Below are positions 24,078 through 31,872 of a stretch of 39,085 nt of DNA, piece by piece (the first letter of the stretch is position 1; the number at the start of each line of letters is the position of its first letter). The position numbers were made by a program, and so were the translations under genes. The DNA is taken from the NCBI GenBank assembly GCA_024398475.1, contig JAKSJB010000019.1, forward strand, positions 1-39,085. Reading direction: 5' to 3'. This stretch comes from Bacteroidaceae bacterium. GTDB taxonomy: Bacteria > Bacteroidota > Bacteroidia > Bacteroidales > Bacteroidaceae. The notes under the pieces are model-generated. The model made no database searches, was not told the DNA's origin, and saw only the letters and a list, made by a program, of their open reading frames with translations.

Positions 24078-27000
24078 ATGAGAAGAAGTTTATTCTTGTT
24101 ACTGTTCCTGCTAACGGCAGGTATAGTAAGTTCGCAGGCACAAAATGTGCTGCGAGGCGTTGTGGTCTCTGCTACCGATCAAGAACCGATAGTGGGAGCA
24201 GCCGTTGTAGAAAAAGGTACTCTTAACGGAACAGCCACTGATGTTGACGGCCGGTTCACCCTGGAAGTCAAGAAAAATGCAACCATCACCGTGACATATC
24301 TTGGTTTCAAGAATCAGGAAGTTGCAGTAGGAGGCAAGTCTGACGTAAGGGTAGTCCTGGCAGAAGACAATCAATTGCTCGACGAGGTTGTGGTAGTAGG
24401 TTATACTACAATGAAGAAGAGCGACCTCACAGGAGCCGTTTCAAGTGCCAACCTTAAGGCTTTTGAAAAGTCAGCCAATACCAACCTGCTCCAAGTCCTT
24501 CAGGGAACAGTTCCGGGACTGAATATCGGTCTTGCCACATCTGCAGGTTCCGACCCATCAATCTCAGTTCGTGGAACAAACACCATTTCCGGAAACCAGA
24601 GCGTACTGGTAGTCCTTGATGGAATTATCTACACCGGCGAGTTATCCGCTCTCAATCCAGCCGATATTGAAAGCATTGATGTACTGAAAGACGCATCTGC
24701 AACAGCAGTATATGGTGCCCAGGCAGCAAACGGTGTACTTCTCATCACTTCAAAGAAAGGAACAAAGGGACGTGCTCATGTATCATTCTCGAGCAGTTAC
24801 AGTGTCCAGTCCCCAACTCATAAACTTCGCACGATGAACCGTGAAGAAATGCTCAATTTCGACAACGAGTGTCTGTGGCAGTATTCCAAGACACCTGAAT
24901 CAGGCTATACCCAGCAGGATCCAAACTTCAACCTTGCACAGCGCTTGCCGGATTCATGGATGACAGATGCCAGCGGTAATATCGTTGACGGTGACTATGA
25001 TTGGTGGGACGACTTTACACGCAATGGTCGCATTCAGGAAAACCGACTCAACATTTCCGGAGGAAGCGACGCAATGCAATATCTCATCTCTTTGGGCAAC
25101 AGCAATGTCAGGAACTATATGCTGAATGACGATTTCAAGCGCAACTCAATTCGTCTCAACCTCGACATCCAGCCTACAAAATGGTTGAAGGCAGGAGTCC
25201 AGGCATTCGGCTCATTCATCAACCGTGACGGACAGGAAACATACCTTCCGTTCCTCATTGAAAACAGTCCCCTTACACAGCCTTATGATTCAGAAGGCAA
25301 TATGAACCACTATCCAGCACACGATGCCCGTGAAAATCCATTCCATGGTTCACTTGTTGACGACTACGACCGCAACAACTCCTTCTTTGCAAACCTCTAT
25401 GCAGAAGTAGCGCTTCCGCTCAACGGTCTTACATATCGCGTAAACTTCGGTAACAACTACAGAATAGGCGAGCACAACTATTCAAGTGAATTTGCAGAAA
25501 ACAGCAATGGTAGCGCATACAAGCACCATTCCACATACTACGACTACACATTGGATAACATACTCAACTACAAGAACGACTTCGGTAAGCACTCAGTAGG
25601 AGCAACATTCGTTTATGGTGCATCCCGCCGCAAGTACAGTTACACCGCCGCCGATTCAAAACTCTTCCCACGCATGACTCTGGGCTACAACTCACTTGAA
25701 CTCGGCTCAACCCAGAATACAAGTTCCGATGCTTGGCTCGAGACATTGCTCTATCAGATGTTCCGAGTAAACTATGTATACGACAATCGCTACATGGCAA
25801 CAGCAACACTCCGTCGTGATGGTTATTCCGGATTCTCAGCCAACAATAAGTCAGCCATATTCCCTTCATTCGCACTCGGATGGGTTATCAGCAACGAAGA
25901 ATGGTTCAATGTACCGGGAATCGACTATTTGAAACTCCGTGCAGGATATGGAGCAAGCGGTAATCAGACAAGCCGCTATTCATCACTTGCCCGCGTAAAT
26001 TCAAGTATCGGCTACATCTTTGGTGACGGCGTTTCAGGAGCAATGCGTCAGGAACTCGCATCAATGGAAAATGCCGACCTTAAGTGGGAACGCACGACAG
26101 GAATAAACCTCGGACTCGACTTTGCACTCTTCAACAACCGCATCAACGGATCGATTGAATACTACAGCACCCGTACCAAGGACCTGCTCTATGCCGTATC
26201 AATACCATCCATCACAGGTTTCAATTCCATCATGTCAAATGTAGGAGAAATTGCAAATCATGGTTTTGAACTCACACTCAGTTCACGCAATATCATGACA
26301 AAGGATTTCGAATGGACATCAACATTCAACCTTTCAATGAACCGCGACAAGATCAAGAAGTTGGCAGGACTCGACACCGACGGCGACGGTAAGGAAGACG
26401 ACCTCACAAGTTCTTCACTCTTCATCGGTGAATCACTTTCAGCAATATACGACTATACAGTAGATGGAATCTACCAGGTAGGTGACGATATTCCAGATGG
26501 ATTCAACCCAGGCAACTATCGCATCGTCGATATAAATAAGGACGGAAAGATTGACGAGAACGACCGCAGCATCATTGGCCGTACAGATCCAGCCGCACGC
26601 ATGGGCTTACTCAATACATTCCGCTACAAGGACTTCACACTCAGTTTCTTCCTCAATGCAGTATTAGGCGGCGACAAGAGTTATCAGGGCAAGAACTCAT
26701 ACGCAGAACTTGTAAACGACAACACCCTGCGCCACAACCGTCTGACAGAGCAGGTAGACCACTTCTGGACACCAAGCAATCCAGATGGAATCTATGCACT
26801 CTATAATGCAAATCCGGCAATCAATCCGTTCAGATACGAGAACCGTTCATTCCTCCGCTTGCAGGATATCACACTTTCCTACAACCTGCCATCCGTACTC
26901 ATGAAGAAAATCGGAGTTGACAACATCAACATTTACATGAGTTGCAAGAACCTCCTCACCATTACCGGATGGCATGGATGGGATCCAGAGGCAGACATGG

Positions 27001-27101
27001 TATATCAGGACATCAACAATCAAAACCGCATGACAGGTAGCCGCTACGAGGATCGCCCAGTTATGAAGAGTGTTACATTAGGCATTAACATAAACTTATA
27101 A
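24078..27101 (+). CDS. susC: SusC/RagA-family TonB-dependent glycan transporter
   Basis: 1007 residues. Signal peptide to about A21. A carboxypeptidase-regulatory-like domain (about 24-96: LRGVVVSATDQEPIVGAAVV, DGRFTLEV) and the TonB box region DEVVVVGY (102-109) follow. Then comes the plug (LLQVLQGTVPGLNI, ISVRGTNTISGNQSVLVVLDG, IDVLKDASATAVYGAQAANGV) and a 22-strand barrel ending LGININL. SusC-type channels import oligosaccharides captured by their SusD partner, powered by TonB. The susD gene follows after 13 nt. Two upstream secreted esterases suggest a decorated hemicellulose such as arabinoxylan as substrate; this is inference from context. The symbol is generic for the family. Confidence 0.93.
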   Translation: MRRSLFLLLFLLTAGIVSSQAQNVLRGVVVSATDQEPIVGAAVVEKGTLNGTATDVDGRFTLEVKKNATITVTYLGFKNQEVAVGGKSDVRVVLAEDNQLLDEVVVVGYTTMKKSDLTGAVSSANLKAFEKSANTNLLQVLQGTVPGLNIGLATSAGSDPSISVRGTNTISGNQSVLVVLDGIIYTGELSALNPADIESIDVLKDASATAVYGAQAANGVLLITSKKGTKGRAHVSFSSSYSVQSPTHKLRTMNREEMLNFDNECLWQYSKTPESGYTQQDPNFNLAQRLPDSWMTDASGNIVDGDYDWWDDFTRNGRIQENRLNISGGSDAMQYLISLGNSNVRNYMLNDDFKRNSIRLNLDIQPTKWLKAGVQAFGSFINRDGQETYLPFLIENSPLTQPYDSEGNMNHYPAHDARENPFHGSLVDDYDRNNSFFANLYAEVALPLNGLTYRVNFGNNYRIGEHNYSSEFAENSNGSAYKHHSTYYDYTLDNILNYKNDFGKHSVGATFVYGASRRKYSYTAADSKLFPRMTLGYNSLELGSTQNTSSDAWLETLLYQMFRVNYVYDNRYMATATLRRDGYSGFSANNKSAIFPSFALGWVISNEEWFNVPGIDYLKLRAGYGASGNQTSRYSSLARVNSSIGYIFGDGVSGAMRQELASMENADLKWERTTGINLGLDFALFNNRINGSIEYYSTRTKDLLYAVSIPSITGFNSIMSNVGEIANHGFELTLSSRNIMTKDFEWTSTFNLSMNRDKIKKLAGLDTDGDGKEDDLTSSSLFIGESLSAIYDYTVDGIYQVGDDIPDGFNPGNYRIVDINKDGKIDENDRSIIGRTDPAARMGLLNTFRYKDFTLSFFLNAVLGGDKSYQGKNSYAELVNDNTLRHNRLTEQVDHFWTPSNPDGIYALYNANPAINPFRYENRSFLRLQDITLSYNLPSVLMKKIGVDNINIYMSCKNLLTITGWHGWDPEADMVYQDINNQNRMTGSRYEDRPVMKSVTLGININL

Positions 27102-27114
27102 ATCGATGACGACA

Positions 27115-28884
27115 ATGAAAAAGATATTTTTATTATTAACGCTTGCAGCAATGGTGCTTGCAGGCTGTAACGAGGATGACTTCCTCGAGGAGAAGGCCCT
27201 CGACTTCAATTCGGCATCAAACTCATATTCCACTCCAGCCGACTTTGATGCAGCCGTAGCAGAACTCTATTATCTGACACGCGAGGAATATTATACGACA
27301 TACGACCGCACTACAGACCTTTCAAAGTTTGCCGATATGTGGATTACAGCCGACCCGCTCACCTCAAACGTCATATCCGACCTCTCCCCTTCAGGTGCAA
27401 TTGCACAGTTCTATTGGGATGAGAACTATAAACTCATTGCTCAGGCAAATACAGTCATCAGCCGTCTGCCACAGAGCAGTACCCTTACCGAAGAGCAGAA
27501 GAAAGTATATGATGCACAGGCACGTTTCTTCCGTGCACTCGGCTACCGTACACTTGTACTCCTTTACGGCGACGTGCCACTCCAACTGGAAGAAGTGACA
27601 GAACCAAAGACTGACTTCACACGTGAGTCAAAGGACGTAATCATCAAGCAATGCGTAGAAGACCTTGAATATGCAGCAGCAAACCTCCCTGAAATCAAAG
27701 CCGTACGCGACGGAGAAATCAGCAAGCCTGCAGCAAACATGCTGTTGGCAGAATTCTACCTCATGCAGGGAGAGAACGGTAAGGCAGTAGATGCCACAAC
27801 AGCCGTAATCAACAACCCTAACCTCGCACTTATGACAGAGCGCTTCGGTTCAGAAGCAAATGAAGAAGGAGATGCATTCTGCGACCTCTTCCGTCCAAAC
27901 AACCAGAACCGCGCTTCCGGCAACACCGAAAGCATCTGGGTAATCCAGTTTGAAACCAATGTAGAAGGCGGCGGCAACAACACCAGCCACTTCTTCTGGA
28001 ATCAGGGAAGCTTCTGGGGCGAGCGTTTCTTTGCACCACAGGTTGACAAGTTCCACATCATCACTCCTGAGGGCACTCCTCTCCAGCTCTTCAACTGGCC
28101 TATAGGTGACCGTACCGGAGGCCGTGGAATCGGTACACAATATGCAGTTGACCATCTCAACTCTGGTATCTGGCAGGAAGACTTCAACGATATGCGTAAC
28201 TCTGAGTACAACTGGCCTCGCCGCTACAAGATTCATCGTACTGAAGTCCTTCAGCAATATCCTGAACTTGCAGCAGCTATGCCTGACGGCTACTACGACC
28301 TTGAAAATACAGTATTGCCACAGGGATACACCATCGAGGCAGGTTTTGATGGAGGTGTAAATGCTCCTACACGCCTTCCAAACCGCTTCATGTGTGGCTA
28401 TTCTACAAAGATGACCACTCCATTCCATCATCCAGCAGCACAGTACGGAGATCCTTCAACCTACACACTTGCAGGTACAGGAGGTAAGACATACACCGAC
28501 CAGTATTTCTTCCGTCTTGCCGAAGCATATCTGCTACGTGCCGAGGCTTATGTAAACCTTGGAAAGAAGACAGAGGCTGCAGCAGACATCAACGTCCTTC
28601 ACAGCCGAGCAAAGGCAAAGCCATGTACAGCAGAGCAGATGACCATCGACTATATCCTCGACGAACGCTTGCGTGAACTAGTCTGCGAGGAAACCCGCCG
28701 TCTGACACTTGCCCGTGTAGGAAAACTCTACGAGCGCATCACAAAGTACAATCCATACTTCGATGCAGCACATAGTGCCGACAAGAAACCATACGACAAG
28801 CACTTTGACCTCTTCCCAATTCCGCTGTCAGCAATCCAGGCAAACAAGGATGCTGAATTGCAGCAGAACCCAGGATATAATTGA
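27115..28884 (+). CDS. susD: SusD/RagB-family glycan-binding lipoprotein
   Basis: The ATG at 27115 is chosen over 27106 because it begins the lipoprotein signal MKKIFLLLTLAAMVLAGC (C18 acylated). The acidic NEDD after the cysteine fits the Bacteroidota surface-export signal. The 589-residue protein has SusD features: N-terminal FLEEKALDFNSASNSYSTPADFDAAV, TPR-like helices including AQARFFRALGYRTLVLLYGDVPL, and the C-terminal TDQYFFRLAEAYLLRAEAYVNLGK and LDERLRELVCEETRRLTLARVG. It binds oligosaccharides at the cell surface and closes over the SusC channel. Directly follows susC in one transcript. Confidence 0.93.
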   Translation: MKKIFLLLTLAAMVLAGCNEDDFLEEKALDFNSASNSYSTPADFDAAVAELYYLTREEYYTTYDRTTDLSKFADMWITADPLTSNVISDLSPSGAIAQFYWDENYKLIAQANTVISRLPQSSTLTEEQKKVYDAQARFFRALGYRTLVLLYGDVPLQLEEVTEPKTDFTRESKDVIIKQCVEDLEYAAANLPEIKAVRDGEISKPAANMLLAEFYLMQGENGKAVDATTAVINNPNLALMTERFGSEANEEGDAFCDLFRPNNQNRASGNTESIWVIQFETNVEGGGNNTSHFFWNQGSFWGERFFAPQVDKFHIITPEGTPLQLFNWPIGDRTGGRGIGTQYAVDHLNSGIWQEDFNDMRNSEYNWPRRYKIHRTEVLQQYPELAAAMPDGYYDLENTVLPQGYTIEAGFDGGVNAPTRLPNRFMCGYSTKMTTPFHHPAAQYGDPSTYTLAGTGGKTYTDQYFFRLAEAYLLRAEAYVNLGKKTEAAADINVLHSRAKAKPCTAEQMTIDYILDERLRELVCEETRRLTLARVGKLYERITKYNPYFDAAHSADKKPYDKHFDLFPIPLSAIQANKDAELQQNPGYN

Positions 28885-28947
28885 TAATGGATAAATCCAT
28901 CCTTTCTTTTACCAAGAAAGTTTGGTAGATAAATAAGTATTCGATGA

Positions 28948-28989
28948 GGGTGCACCAAGAGTCATACGACAACTGGTGCACCCTTTTTT
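28948..28989 (+). terminator. Terminator of the susC/susD operon
   Basis: A perfect 10-bp stem, GGGTGCACCA (28948-28957) with TGGTGCACCC (28974-28983), and six Ts. Confidence 0.9.
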
Positions 28990-29261
28990 GCTAAAAGAAA
29001 AGCCATGCTCCCCCATCTTCCCGCTTTTCATTTTTTTCCACTTAAACCAAACCATTCATTAGCGATTGCTTTTTTTTAGAAAATCCGCATCCTTCTGAAA
29101 AATATTTTATAACTTTGCCATGTTATGCTATGATCTTTTGCTTGATTTCCAACCGCAGCACTAAGTTGAGCGAAAATCCGCATGGCAAACCTTAGGTCCC
29201 CCTTTGTCCCTCAGGATAATAAAAAGTATGAATAACGATAGTGCTGTGAATAAAAGAAGAA
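28990..29261. other. Intergenic leader of the asparaginase gene
   Basis: Holds the -7 box at 29110-29117 and a 12-nt direct repeat, GAAAATCCGCAT, at 29079-29090 and 29172-29183, one copy upstream and one downstream of the promoter. No gene was seen. Confidence 0.45.
29110..29117 (+). promoter_or_regulatory. Promoter -7 box of the asparaginase gene
   Basis: TAACTTTG matches TAnnTTTG. No TTTG at the ideal -33 position. It implies a leader of roughly 140 nt. Confidence 0.45.
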
Positions 29262-30308
29262 ATGAAACACAAATTCCAATTTTTCGTATTTCTGACATTG
29301 GCAGTTCTGATCATTGCACCATGCCAAGGTAAAACGTCAGGCAACTCCCTGCCGAAAGTCCACGTCATAGCAACCGGCGGAACAATAGCCGGAACGAGTA
29401 CGGACATAGGATACGAGGCAGGAAAAGCATCCATAGAAACCATCCTGCAGGCCGTGCCGGAATTGACCCAATACGCAGAATTGGACTATGAGCAGTTCTG
29501 CAACATAGGTTCACAGGATATGAACGAGGCAATCTGGCTGTCTCTTGCCAAGCGTGTCAATCAAGTCCTTGAAAGCGGACTATATGATGCAGTTCTGATA
29601 TCCCACGGTACCGATACAATGGAGGAAACCGCATTCTTCCTGAATCTCACTACCCACAGTCCCAAGCCTGTAATCCTTGTGGGAGCCATGCGCCCCTCCG
29701 ATGCAGAAGATGCCGACGGTCCGTTGAATATGCTGAAAGCCGTCCAGACAATCGTGAGCCCCGATGCAGTAGGGAAGGAAGTGATGTGCTGTCTGGGCGG
29801 CAGGATTTATGAAGCAGGATCAGCCTTCAAGAACGACACACATTCCTTGAACCCCATATCCGAAGTGCCAGCCGACTGGCACTTGCCACATAATGCCAAC
29901 ACCGGCTTTACCATTGACAGTCTGGAAGAATTGCCGGAAGTAGGAATCGTGTATGGCTATGGAAGCAACTCAACCGTTGCTTTGGAAGCATTAGTCAATG
30001 CCGGATGCCAAGGCATCGTGTTTGCAGGAGTAGGAGACGGAAATCTGAATCAGGCAACCCTAGACCTGGCATCGCAGGCGGTACAAAAAGGCATAATGAT
30101 TGTCCGCTCCTCACGCATAGCCTATGGCGGGGTATATACAGAAGGCGGAGAAGTTGACGATGAAAAACTAGGCTTTATCGCCTCAGGCAGCCTGAATGCT
30201 CAAAAATCCAGAATCCTTCTCATGCTTGCCCTCACGGCAACCCACGACATCGATACCATCCGCTCTTATTTCCGCCATGGAGTCTCCACGCAGCAAGTCA
30301 ACGAGTAG
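29262..30308 (+). CDS. ansB: Secreted type II L-asparaginase
   Basis: 348 residues with a hydrophobic signal sequence (about 1-23). It carries every key residue of the type II enzyme: T41 in ATGGTIAG, Y51, S84-Q85-D86 in GSQDM, T117-D118 in SHGTDTMEE, the GAMRP motif and K190 in SAFKND (equivalent of E. coli K162). It hydrolyses L-asparagine to aspartate and ammonia in the periplasm. The body ends at about IRSYFRHG. The last residues, QQVNE, and the TAG stop are encoded by a dispersed repeat (GTCAACGAGTAG...) that also occurs 6.6 kb upstream behind the esterases, so the native C-terminus has been replaced or trimmed. Confidence 0.92.
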   Translation: MKHKFQFFVFLTLAVLIIAPCQGKTSGNSLPKVHVIATGGTIAGTSTDIGYEAGKASIETILQAVPELTQYAELDYEQFCNIGSQDMNEAIWLSLAKRVNQVLESGLYDAVLISHGTDTMEETAFFLNLTTHSPKPVILVGAMRPSDAEDADGPLNMLKAVQTIVSPDAVGKEVMCCLGGRIYEAGSAFKNDTHSLNPISEVPADWHLPHNANTGFTIDSLEELPEVGIVYGYGSNSTVALEALVNAGCQGIVFAGVGDGNLNQATLDLASQAVQKGIMIVRSSRIAYGGVYTEGGEVDDEKLGFIASGSLNAQKSRILLMLALTATHDIDTIRSYFRHGVSTQQVNE

Positions 30309-30768
30309 CCCCATAAGGGGAAGCCTTTAGCCATTGGCCATTGGCCATTGGCTTTCTTGAGTCAACGAGTCAACAAGTCAACGAGTGACCCCTTTGGGGA
30401 GTCAACAAGTCAACGAGTCAACGAGCAAGCCGTTCGGGTGGTATTCGTTTCCAATAATTTTCTTTGTGTGCTTCGCACAGTCGTTGTTTGAAAAACAAAA
30501 GAAAACATCGAAAACAAAAGAAAACATTTTTTCAGCCCTTTGGTCACTCGTAGACTCCAGAACCATAGCATTCGTCTGGAAGACGATACAGCGAGCCTTA
30601 GCGAGCGGTGGGTAACCCCGTACACCGAACGCAGTGGTGTGCGGGGATCCGAAAATGACAAAAATCCTTACCTTAGCCCACAACCCAAAGGGGTGTGCCG
30701 TAGAAACTCGTTGACTTGTTGACTCGTAGACTTGTTGACTCCCCAAAGGGGCTACCCGTAGACTTCAG
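30289..30768. repeat. Dispersed intergenic repeat, copy C (largest block)
   Basis: Begins within the asparaginase 3' end. It contains CCCCATAAGGGG and GACCCCTTTGGGGAGTC hairpins, runs of TCAACGAG/TCAACAAG octamers (about 30361-30425), a TGTGC-TTC-GCACA string, and the part homologous to copy B (30545-30741). That part holds the hairpin at 30616-30646 and the block CACAACCCAAAGGGGTGTG (30679-30697). No convincing gene. The long minus-strand frame here overlaps repeat sequence only. Confidence 0.75.
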
Positions 30769-30812
30769 CAATACTTGCTTGAAGTGAAAAGTGAAGGTGA
30801 ATGTTGATGCAA
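30769..30812. repeat. 44-bp direct repeat, left copy, flanking the toxin-antitoxin module
   Basis: Identical over 44 nt to 31603-31646. A further AAATCGCCAC string follows both copies (30821-30830 and 31657-31666). The copies bracket the toxin-antitoxin genes. Confidence 0.9.
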
Positions 30813-30821
30813 ATACAACAA

Positions 30822-30859
30822 AATCGCCACCCAAAGGAATAATCCGATGAGTGGCGATT
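30822..30859 (-). terminator. Terminator of the toxin-antitoxin operon
   Basis: AATCGCCAC (30822-30830) pairs with GTGGCGATT (30851-30859). On the minus strand the stem is followed by TTTGTTGTATTTG. It lies 13 nt after the toxin stop. Confidence 0.7.
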
Positions 30860-30872
30860 ATTGATAATGCAG

Positions 30873-31163
30873 TTATCTCTTTTTCTTTGAACCAAACAGA
30901 TTTGAGTGGGACCCTGAACGGATCAGTCGCACTATACGGACAGATTCAGAAGAATCATAAATTAGCAACCAATCAGGTCCTACATGACACTCCCAAAAAC
31001 CAGCCCAATCACCCGACAAGACATGTGGGCGATGCTCCTCACTAACTTGTCCGGTTGCTTCGAGTTGATGAAGAACCTCAATGAGCAGACTCATGTCAGC
31101 ACCTTGCTTCCTGAGTTTCTTGTAGTCTTTCTTAAATTGGCCAGTATAGTTAAGTTCGTACAT
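30873..31163 (-). CDS. YafQ/RelE-family mRNA interferase toxin
   Basis: 96 residues, the normal size. The C-terminal half is diagnostic: HVLSGDWAGFWECHVGPDWL followed by LIY, and IVRLIRSGSHSNLF. Residues H47, H60, D64, W65, H86 and F90 have nearly the spacing of the catalytic set of E. coli YafQ (H50, H63, D67, W68, H87, F91). YafQ cleaves mRNA in the ribosomal A site. The C-terminus has a short basic tail (GSKKKR). It follows the antitoxin gene after three bases, the usual order for a type II module. Confidence 0.88.
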   Translation of the reverse strand: MYELNYTGQFKKDYKKLRKQGADMSLLIEVLHQLEATGQVSEEHRPHVLSGDWAGFWECHVGPDWLLIYDSSESVRIVRLIRSGSHSNLFGSKKKR

Positions 31164-31166
31164 ACC

Positions 31167-31385
31167 CTAAGATTCTAATTGGGCTAATAAATCTTCGACG
31201 GAAGATGCTTTATACATGCGTCCGGCACGTGCATCTTCAATAGCCTTCAAGGTCTTCTTTCGAGCATCTGCAGCCTCTTTCTCTGCAATGATTCGGGCGG
31301 ACAATGCCTCACGCACCTTCTTTGGCTGACTCATGATGATACTCCATAGAGCATCTACTGGATTTATATTAGCTGCGGTATCCAT
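31167..31385 (-). CDS. Antitoxin partner of the YafQ/RelE-type toxin
   Basis: 72 residues, highly helical and charged. The central segment SARIIAEKEAADARKKTLKA and the C-terminus ASSVEDLLAQLES suit an antitoxin that wraps round its toxin. Its N-terminus, INPVDALWSIIMSQPKKVREAL, is found in Bacteroidales antitoxins next to YafQ-like toxins as far as I recall. It should neutralise the toxin and bind its own promoter. A near-perfect palindrome at 31428-31443 upstream is a fitting operator. Confidence 0.82.
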   Translation of the reverse strand: MDTAANINPVDALWSIIMSQPKKVREALSARIIAEKEAADARKKTLKAIEDARAGRMYKASSVEDLLAQLES

Positions 31386-31427
31386 AAATTACTATATTAT
31401 TATTTTCTTGATTACATCCGTTAAAAA

Positions 31428-31443
31428 TGGTGCGTACACACCA
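31428..31443. promoter_or_regulatory. Near-perfect palindrome, candidate toxin-antitoxin operator
   Basis: TGGTGCGTACACACCA is a palindrome with one mismatched pair, located between the candidate -7 box (31454-31461) and the antitoxin start. Autoregulation by the antitoxin or complex is inferred. Confidence 0.5.
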
Positions 31444-31453
31444 ATTGCAACTG

Positions 31454-31461
31454 CAAAAGTA
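31454..31461 (-). promoter_or_regulatory. Promoter -7 box of the toxin-antitoxin operon
   Basis: Minus-strand TACTTTTG matches TAnnTTTG about 70 nt before the antitoxin start. No TTTG at the ideal -33 position. Confidence 0.4.
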
Positions 31462-31602
31462 ACGATTAATTTCCAAACGCATACATATTTTGCCGAAAAT
31501 CTTTGATTTCAAGGTAATATTATTTTGTCTTGCCAGAATTAAATGACCACTTTGAATTCATTTAGAACTATCGTTCAAAACATATCAGTAACTTCCCCTC
31601 AA

Positions 31603-31646
31603 CAATACTTGCTTGAAGTGAAAAGTGAAGGTGAATGTTGATGCAA
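31603..31646. repeat. 44-bp direct repeat, right copy, flanking the toxin-antitoxin module
   Basis: Exact copy of 30769-30812, with 790 bp between them. See that entry. Confidence 0.9.
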
Positions 31647-31687
31647 GAGATAATGCAAATCGCCACATGAAAGACATGCTTAATATA

Positions 31688-31719
31688 CAAAAGAAGGGCT
31701 GATCATCACTGACCAGCCC
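31688..31719 (-). terminator. Terminator of the left surface-protein operon
   Basis: GGGCTG-A-TCA-TCAC-TGA-C-CAGCCC (31696-31719) forms a nearly complete hairpin. On the minus strand TTCTTTTGT follows. Confidence 0.75.
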
Positions 31720-31746
31720 CTACCAAATTGACTATGTTTTGAAACT

Positions 31747-31872
31747 TTACATCATCATCTTAATCGTCTTTCCATTCTTCGTCCTGATGATGTTTACCTG
31801 TCCTTTCCTTGGTGTATCGAGTCGGCGGCCCATTGTGTCGTAGATGCCCCCTTCAGAGGCTCCTTTATCGTT
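31747..31872 (-). pseudogene. C-terminal tail continuing the 320-residue protein's frame after a TAA
   Basis: Directly after the TAA at 31875-31873 the same frame is open for 41 codons and then stops at TAA (31749-31747). It encodes a typical Prevotella secreted-protein ending: GGIYDTMGRRLDTPRKG, then QVNIIRTKNGKTIKMMM. Such tails (G.Y...GR.....KG..II..NGK) normally end surface proteins. Either the upstream stop is a recent nonsense mutation, or it is read through, or this is a remnant of another gene that is in frame by chance. The terminator at 31688-31719 lies beyond the tail, so it is transcribed. Confidence 0.6.

Noticed and set aside
30402..30746. 114-codon minus-strand ORF in repeat copy C
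   Set aside because: It is composed of intergenic repeat strings, including the octamer minisatellite and terminator-like hairpins. Its shared peptide motif is reported as a finding, but a gene call is not supported.
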